Assembly: GCF_022201045.2 (NCBI RefSeq)
Contig: NC_068564.1
Location: 32,765,001-32,829,000, forward strand
DNA from: Citrus sinensis
Taxonomy: Eukaryota; Streptophyta; Magnoliopsida; Sapindales; Rutaceae
Reading direction: 5' to 3'
DNA length: 64,000 nucleotides
Part shown: positions 57,440 through 64,000 of the stretch, piece after piece
Numbering within the stretch: the first letter of the stretch is position 1
How the letters are laid out: the number at the start of each line of letters is the position of its first letter
Notes under the pieces: model-generated
What the model saw: the letters and a program-made list of their open reading frames with translations, nothing else
What the model was told of the DNA's origin: nothing
Databases searched by the model: none
Position numbers and translations under genes: made by a program

Positions 57440-58500
57440 ATGAGGATTCAGATGAAGATATTGATGATGGCTTGCTTGGTGTTATGCCTCATCTCAACAG
57501 CATACGCTGCTCAAGGGAACGCTGTTTACTATGACCCTCCTTACACTAGTAAGTGTTTATATTTGATTGATTTATGTTCATTTCATCTTTTTCTGATTTA
57601 AAAAAAAAAGAAATAAAAAGGAAAAAAAATTGATTTACTGTATTAGACGAAAATGTTCCGAAGTAGGATGGCAGGCCAACCGCACCTGTCAATGGCGGTA
57701 GACAAATTTTGACTTACAAATTTGTAATCGATAGTTATTATATAATAATATACATTTGTAATTTGAAAAAAAAAAAAAATGTATAGCTCACTTCACCACT
57801 AGATTCAAACTCCTATATAACTTTTATGTTTTGAACAGAGTCGGCCTGCTATCAAAACCAAGACCACGGGACCATGGTTACCGGGGTGAGCGACACCCTG
57901 TGGGATGGCGGAAGAGCCTGCGGGAGGAAGTACAAAGTGCAATGCGTAAGGGGTGCGAATACGGCCCCGCATCCTTGCCATGATGGAGCAAGTGTTGAAG
58001 TTGAAGTTGTTGATTATTGCAGACAGCCATGCAATGGAGTTCTTAATCTTTCTAAAGATGCTTTCGCCGTCATTGCTGATCCTGTTGCCGGGAAAGTTCA
58101 AGTTGAATATAACCCGTAAGCCTCACTGATTCCTTTATATGCGAACCGATATTTATCCATTTTCAGTTTCTACTTGGCATTTTCAAAAACACGTTTTTGA
58201 AAATAAGTTTTGAAAAGGGTAAATAACTTTCAAGTCAGATTGTTACTTATTTTAACTTTTTTTAGTTATTTAAAAAATGATGGCAAAGGAATTTTCCCTA
58301 GTCTTCGGTTTTAGGAAACTTTGTATGGAGAAGAGTTTTCTGATCTTTGAGAGATATTTTTCAAAAAATAAATTATAACATATATTTTAAAAACTCCATT
58401 TGAAAAAATAAAAAAATAAAAACCATAGTTAGATAGAACAAAGTTGCTAATAATTCTTTTCTTTTTTTTTTAATGTTGTATTGTTTTTTGCAGGGTTTGA
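57440..58500 (+). CDS. EG45-like/plant natriuretic peptide-like protein (PNP-A type), array member E
   Basis: Three exons, 57440-57548, 57839-58115 and 58494-58500, encode 130 aa. MRIQMKILMMACLVLCL opens a signal peptide cleaved near residue 23 (STAYA/AQG). The mature domain reads AQGNAVYYDPPYTKSACYQN, DTLWDGGRACGRKYKVQC, HPCHDGASVEVEVVDYC, RQPCNGVLNLSKDAFAVIAD and ends EYNPV. All six family cysteines are present. Exon 2 is 277 nt, exactly as in members B and C, and the last coding exon is 7 nt. It is more acidic in the HDGASVEVEVVD segment than C. The YYDPPYT start resembles AtPNP-A most closely of the array (from memory). Probably a secreted, single-domain, expansin-related signalling or defence protein. 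Confidence 0.92.
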
Positions 58501-59972
58501 GCTGCTTGTACGAGACAAAAGCACTTCTCAGATGCGAAAATGATTATATATTTTAAATAAGCAGCTATTGATGCAACAAATATATTATGATTGAGCATAT
58601 AATATTATGTAATCTTTGTTGGTTATTTACGACGAAAATAACAATTATAAAAATAAATAAAAATTACCGAACTTGAATGAATGGTGTATTTAGTATTGTT
58701 TTTCAAATGATGTTTTTGTTTTGTTTTTATTTTATAAAAAGAAATAATTAGCTTCTAGTTAAATTAAAAATACTTTTGGTAGACTTTTCTAAAATAACAT
58801 TGATAAAATAAAATAGTGAAAATATGTTTGGTTGTTTGTACGGAGAAGTGAAGACAATAAAAAAAGCGTGGGAAAAAATATAATATAATAAAATGTTTAA
58901 AATAAACTAAAATTATTTTTAATCATAATATAATTCAATTAATTTTTTTGTTATTTGAAATTTTAATTTTTTATTATTTTAAAATTTTCATTTATAAAAA
59001 ATAGATAAATAATTTTAAGATTAAATAAATAAACAAAATCATATTATAAAATAAATATTAGTGACGGGCCTACATCACAAGTTGCATGATTTTTATTTTT
59101 TGTTGTAAAAGTGAGACTTGTGGGACTCATTGAAGAATGAAAATTGGAAAAACATCAATTACATTGTTCTCTAACTTTTTTTATGTAAAGTTAGAAAATG
59201 AGAATAAATTATTCTCACTTGAATTTAAATACTATTTTAAAGGACGAGTGAACCTGACAAATTTTACACTTTCCTCATCCTTGGAAACGAAGGAAATACC
59301 AAATGTGTTTGAAAGATATATGCACATCGCAAGAATTGAGTGTATAGAAAACTGGATCGTTTTGCTATAAATAGAGATATTTTCTAAAAACAGAGGGAAA
59401 AGTTGTCTCCAATTTTCTAATCCAAATCAACCCAAAAAAAAAAAAAAGGAACAAAATTCTTACGGGATCACTGTTTGTTAAATTTGAGAATAAACTACGA
59501 AGATTTTGCCATAAATTAGTCTTAGGGTCCAAGTTTTGTACTCAGTGTGTTGAGTCTCAAAATTTCTGAGATGGAATGGAATGGAATGTAAGAGATTATA
59601 ATCCCACTGATTCTTAAGCCTGAGTAACGATGAACAAAATACAGGTGTAAATGGTGATGTGTCAAACTGTCAAATTTTGAGCCACTGAGATTCTGTTTAT
59701 TCCAGACAAACTACCTAATCATATGGACATGTTGACTGTTATTCGTCAGGAAAAAAAAAAAAGAAACGAAAAACAACTCAGCTTAACCCGACAAAGGCTT
59801 TAAACCCAGCAACTAGTTTGACAAAAACTTTGACCACCTTTTACATGCACTTTGTTCTTTCCATTTCCATAATTCTTCCTCCATTCTCATTCTATTCTTT
59901 TCTCCTCAAATTAAGAAAGGAAGCCACCGGCAGGGAATCTCTGGTGTTGAGGTGCTCCGGGCAGGCCTGAAA
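58501..59972. other. Spacer between the EG45 array and the CHX gene
   Basis: AT-rich, no gene recognised; the open frame at 59,137-59,370 has no family resemblance. A pyrimidine-rich stretch around 59,850-59,910 probably belongs to the CHX 5' UTR. Confidence 0.55.
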
Positions 59973-62846
59973 ATGACGGAGTTAAACCCGAGACCATTTG
60001 TCGGCAGCGAGAATCAAGGCTACAACTTAAGCTCAAGATTTTGCATGCCCGTACCACCATATGTTAATTCTAATGGCATTTGGCAGTTCATTGGTAAGGC
60101 TGGAAATCATCCGTGGGACGCTTCACTGCCGCGCCTTGAGCTGCAGATCATTGTGGCTTTCGCCGTCACACATGCTTGTCATTTTGTTCTTAAGCGCTTC
60201 GGGATTCCCATGATTGCTTCTCAAATTACCGTATGTGCTCTTCAACAATTCTTATCTTTATGGTGCATTAGATTGATTAGAAATTTCGTCTTTGATATCA
60301 TATACCACTTCTGGAATGAGCTAAATCGCTATAAGAAGCCAACATTGATCATGCAATATGAACATGGCAAGTTGAAAGCTACAAAAATTTCCTTTCAGTG
60401 CTCATTTCTTTAGATCAAATTCAAAAGAAAAGATATGCGTAAACATATGCACACACAAAATCTTATAAATGAACAAAATGTTAGATGACTTGACGCGGAA
60501 GTAAAAAATGACTTTCATGTGAGCTTCTATCATCACGCTGAACAGAAAATTCAATTTTCAGTGAAGACATATTATTTGGCGTTCTCATACTGAAGAACTG
60601 GGGATTGTTTCTTTTCAGGGCGGCTTAATCCTTGGTCAAGCAATACCCGGCCTCAACAGATATTACAAGCACGTGCTGTTTTCAGATACTAGTCTAGGTA
60701 CTCTTGACTTGGTAGCAACATTTGGTTACATTCTATTCCTGTTTCTAACGGGAGTTAAAATGGATGTTAGCATGATCCAGAAAACAGGGAAAAAATCATT
60801 GTTTACGGGTTTGCTGACCTTGTTGATACCTTTTCTACTTGGCGCGGCAGCATTAGAAAAAATGAGCAGAATCTTGGGGATAGGAATGGAGGATAAGATG
60901 AAACTCTTGGTTGTAACTGTAGTACATTCTCTTAGCCCATTTCCTAGCATCGCTTGCCTTGTCAGCGATCTTCGAATCATAAATTCCGAACTTGGAAGAC
61001 TAGGACTGTCTTGTGCATTAGTCAGTGAAATGATTGGTCTCATTCTTACAAGATCTGCTATCTGGATTGCCAGTATATACCATGCGCCACTTCATTCAGC
61101 TTATCGAAACCTGGGAATAATGGTGGTGTATCTCCTTGCAGTAGTCTTCGTGGTCAGGCCAGCAATGCTTTGGGTTGTCAAACAAACTCCTGAAGGAAAA
61201 CCTGTCAATAGCTTGCACATTCACAATATAATCATGCTGGCACTAGGGGCTGGCTACATATCTGACTTGTTTGGTCAGCACGTTTACTTCGGTCCTTTCG
61301 TTTTTGGTTTGGCTGTACCAGCTGGACCGCCGCTGGGTTCTGCCCTGGTTGAAAAACTGGATCCAATGGTCTCGGGCCTGTTCATTCCACTTGTAGTAAC
61401 CTCAGCCTCGATGAGGACTAATCTGTCCGACATCAAATTACTTGATGACAATTTGGCAAAGAGCACTGCAGTTATTGTCGCCGTCGTTGTTTTGGCCAAA
61501 GTTGCTACCACCATGATACCTCCATTGTACTGCAAAGTACCCAAAAGAGATGCTTTTGCACTGGCTCTCATCATGAGTACCAAAGGCATTGTTGAAATAA
61601 GTACCTATAACATCAGCAGAAATATAGAGGTATTTCAATCATCCTTCCATAAAATATAAGCAAAGCATATCTATTATCATTTTCATATGTCCAATTTCCT
61701 AATTTTTGCCTTAATCACGTGCAGTCCCTCACTGACCAGATGTTTAGTTTCTTAACTGTTGAAATCCTAGTGACTGCAATCGTCATACCAATCCTCGTGA
61801 AATTCCTCTATGATCCTTCAAGGAAATATGCAGGCTATCAGAAAAGAAACATCATGCAGCATTCCAAGGCCAGTGGAGAGCTGCGTATACTTGCTTGCAT
61901 TTACAGGCCAGATAACATCCCTGCTACCATCAAATTTCTTCAAGCTTCATGTCCAAAAAGAGGAAGCCTTGTTACTGTTTATGTGCTTCACCTGATCGAT
62001 CTAAGAGGGAGAGCTGCACCGCTCTTTATTTCCCACAAAATGCAGAAGAAAACTGTCTCTAACCGTTCCTACTCTGAGAATGTGATTCTTTCATTCAAAC
62101 TTTTCGAAGAAAAGAACTGGGGAACAGCTTGTGTTTATCCGTTCACAGCAATATCTCCGCCCAAACTCATGCATGAGGATGTATGCATGCTTGCACTTGA
62201 CAAACTTGCATCCATCGTAGTGCTTCCATTTCATCGAAAATGGTTTATTGATGGATCCATTGAATCAGACGACAACACAAAAAGAGCCTTGAATTGCAGT
62301 GTCCTTGAACGAGCACCTTGTTCTGTAGGGATTCTTATTGACCGTGGCCGCATAGGAAGATTTATTTCCAGCGAATTATCATTAGGCTCATCTTTCAGGG
62401 TTGCAATGATCTTCTTAGGAGGCAGTGATGATCGTGAAGCATTAACTCTGGCCAAACGCATGAGCCAGAACACGAGCATCAATCTTACTGTGTTCCGTTT
62501 CATCGTCAAGACTGATGAGATGATAAGCACAAATTGGGAAAAAGTGCTTGATTCTGAGGTGCTAAAGGAAGTTAAACCTGAGAATAATTTCAATCAACGA
62601 GTAAAATATGTGGTAGAGATGGTGAACGAGGGGCAGGAAACACTGGCAAAGATTCAATCCGTGGTACCTAAATATGATCTTGTAATTGTTGGAAGGAGAG
62701 ACAATACGGAAACCCCACAAACATCAGGTCTTGACAGATGCAGAGAGTTCCCAGAGCTCGGAATTGTAGGCAACTGTCTCGTTACAGAGGATCTTCCCGG
62801 ACGATATTCAGTATTGGTTGTGCAACAACAGCAGACAACGGTTTAA
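59973..62846 (+). CDS. Cation/H+ antiporter, CHX family (CHX15-like)
   Basis: Three exons, 59973-60230, 60619-61629 and 61725-62846, all in phase 0, encode 796 aa, the normal CHX length. The start is the ATG giving MTELNPRPFVGSENQG. The N-terminal half is the Na+/H+ exchanger-type membrane domain with about 12 helices (RLELQIIVAFAVTHACHFVL, GGLILGQAIPGLN, FGYILFLFLTGVKMD, SPFPSIACLVSDLRIINSEL, FGPFVFGLAVPAGPPLGSAL, MSTKGIVEIS). The C-terminal half, from about residue 460, is the cytosolic USP-like regulatory region (SGELRILACIYRPDNIPATI, LPFHRKWFIDG, CSVGILIDRG, AMIFLGGSDDREALTLAKRM, DLVIVGRRDN). CHX proteins exchange monovalent cations, usually K+, for protons in endomembranes or the plasma membrane. 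Placement near CHX15 is from general resemblance only. Confidence 0.94.
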
Positions 62847-63350
62847 CATGAAGATTTAAAAATGATGCAGCTCATACTGAAGAGATGATGCGGAAAGATT
62901 TGAAAAGTGATTCACTATACTCAAGAAGCTGGAAAATTTGTAATGATTCTTGAGCACATATCCATCTTCTCCAACTTCATAGCAGTAAAATTTGTAGGAA
63001 TTACAGCATACAACATCTTCCAACTAGAACATGAAAGGATTTCTAGTATTTTCAGACATTTGATCAAAATCTTTTTTAGTTAGTCATTCTTCTATTATAT
63101 AAGGAATTGTACATAAAAGTTCAAATTCAAATGTTTGGCATATAGTGATTCTTTTGTAGCGTTCTTCTTCTTCTTCTTCCGTTTCGATTGTTTCATATAT
63201 CAAAGGGAACTGAGATTTTTCAAATCAAAATTCAATTCAGTCATCATATACTGTTAAGCGAAGCTTTACATTTAGAACTCAAGAAAGACTTAATTGCTAT
63301 AAACATGTATCAATAACATATGAAGAATTCGAAGAAAAAAGGGTATAAAA
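62847..63350. other. 3' flanks of the CHX and GNAT genes (convergent)
   Basis: Intergenic stretch between two convergent genes; should contain both 3' UTRs. A (TTC)n tract lies at 63,164-63,180. Nothing else recognised. Confidence 0.6.
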
Positions 63351-63948
63351 TCACAAGTCCTTTGTGCCTGGGAGACCAATCCATAGTAAAATCCTCCGAG
63401 GCCGGTCTAGAAACCTTGCATGCCATGCAGGCTCATCATTTTCAAAGATAAAACCATTCTTCATGTACAACTTCTTAGCTGGTTCATTGTCAAAGGCGAC
63501 ATGCACATAGAGATCAGATATGCCTGCAAAATGGTGCAAGAACAGATGCAGCCAGATTAGCTTACTTTAACCTCTTCCATAAAAACTAAATTAATAATTA
63601 ATGTTCGTTCTAAAAGAGGAAGGAAAGAAATGATGAACCCATCATTTTCTATAGATAAAATTCGCCTCTTCTACATAAGCTACTCGTATTATCTTGTACG
63701 GTGTGGTAGTGGTACAAGATTGAGAGCAGCAAGAAATACAGAGTATTCATGACCAGAGTTCAATAGGCAACCGGAATTACCAACACAATAGACATCAAAA
63801 GAAGAATAAAGTTAGCTAAGTTGTTACCCCATCCTTGAGCAACTAGCTTTGACTTTGCAACAATTTCGTAACCCAAACCATTTCTATGCAGTTCCTTGGC
63901 TACACATACATTGCTCAAGTATGCTCTTGCAAAATCACCTCCAATCCC
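63351..63948 (-). CDS. GCN5-related N-acetyltransferase (plastid GNAT type), 3' end
   Basis: The last two exons are visible on the minus strand, 63948-63828 and 63523-63351; the rest lies beyond the right edge. The first gives GIGGDFARAYLSNVCVAKEL, HRNGLGYEIVAKSKLVAQGW: a GNAT motif A with the acetyl-CoA-binding R-N-G-L-G loop after the VCVAKE strand. The second gives GISDLYVHVAFDNEPAKKLY, MKNGFIFENDEPAWHARFL, DRPRRILLW: motif B with the N.A..LY...GF signature. The FENDEPAW...LDRPRR.LLW ending is that of plant plastid-targeted GNATs, dual lysine/N-terminal acetyltransferases (family knowledge, from memory). The exon junction (phase 1) splits a glycine codon. Confidence 0.9.
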
Positions 63949-64000
63949 CTGTTAAAAAGTATAAAAGTTGCTCATTTTCATTATTACTGAGTTATTTTTT

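Overview
This is nuclear DNA from a dicotyledonous plant. It is AT-rich, its genes are split by GT-AG introns, the spacers are long, and MITEs, SINEs, hAT and LINE remnants are common. Citrus or a close relative is the likely source: the EG45-domain gene at 48.4-49.2 kb has the length and sequence I remember for the citrus blight-associated protein p12. That comparison is from memory and was not checked by search.

Layout. 0-2.6 kb: 5' half of a group III cyclic nucleotide-gated channel (minus strand), including a 29-nt first coding exon. 6.3-9.2 kb: a complete class II trehalose-6-phosphate synthase-like gene (minus, 3 exons, 854 aa). 9.2-17.8 kb: spacer with a MITE, a G-box-bearing GC-richer patch and a LINE RNase H remnant. 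17.8-20.0 kb: a small plastid-type single-helix LHC-like gene (minus, at least 4 exons). 20.2-21.2 kb: a non-autonomous hAT-like element. 22.2-26.7 kb: an intact intronless multi-pass membrane protein gene and a decayed tandem copy of it. 27.9-30.1 kb: a decayed hAT element with a broken transposase. 31.4-32.1 kb: a minisatellite and two foldback MITEs. 32.8-33.7 kb: a second intronless membrane protein, apparently of the same broad family. 33.7-39.3 kb: spacer with a TIR element. 39.3-39.8 kb: a RING-H2 (ATL-type) E3 ligase. 40-44.9 kb: spacer with a MITE and a reverse-transcriptase-associated RNase H remnant.

44.9-58.5 kb is the most distinctive region. It is a same-strand array of five EG45-domain (plant natriuretic peptide-like, expansin-related) genes: two p12-type (one dead, one intact) and three PNP-A-type (two intact, one dead). 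The intact genes share a three-exon structure in which the last coding exon is only 7 nt. SINEs and a MITE have inserted between copies. 60.0-62.8 kb: a complete CHX-type cation/H+ antiporter (796 aa). 63.4-64 kb: 3' end of a GNAT acetyltransferase (minus).

The genes look like an ordinary plant neighbourhood, not one pathway. I found no new molecular system. The best leads are the birth-and-death history of the EG45/PNP array, the double-hairpin MITE family with 9-bp target duplications, and an orphan G-box region near 11.3-12.3 kb.
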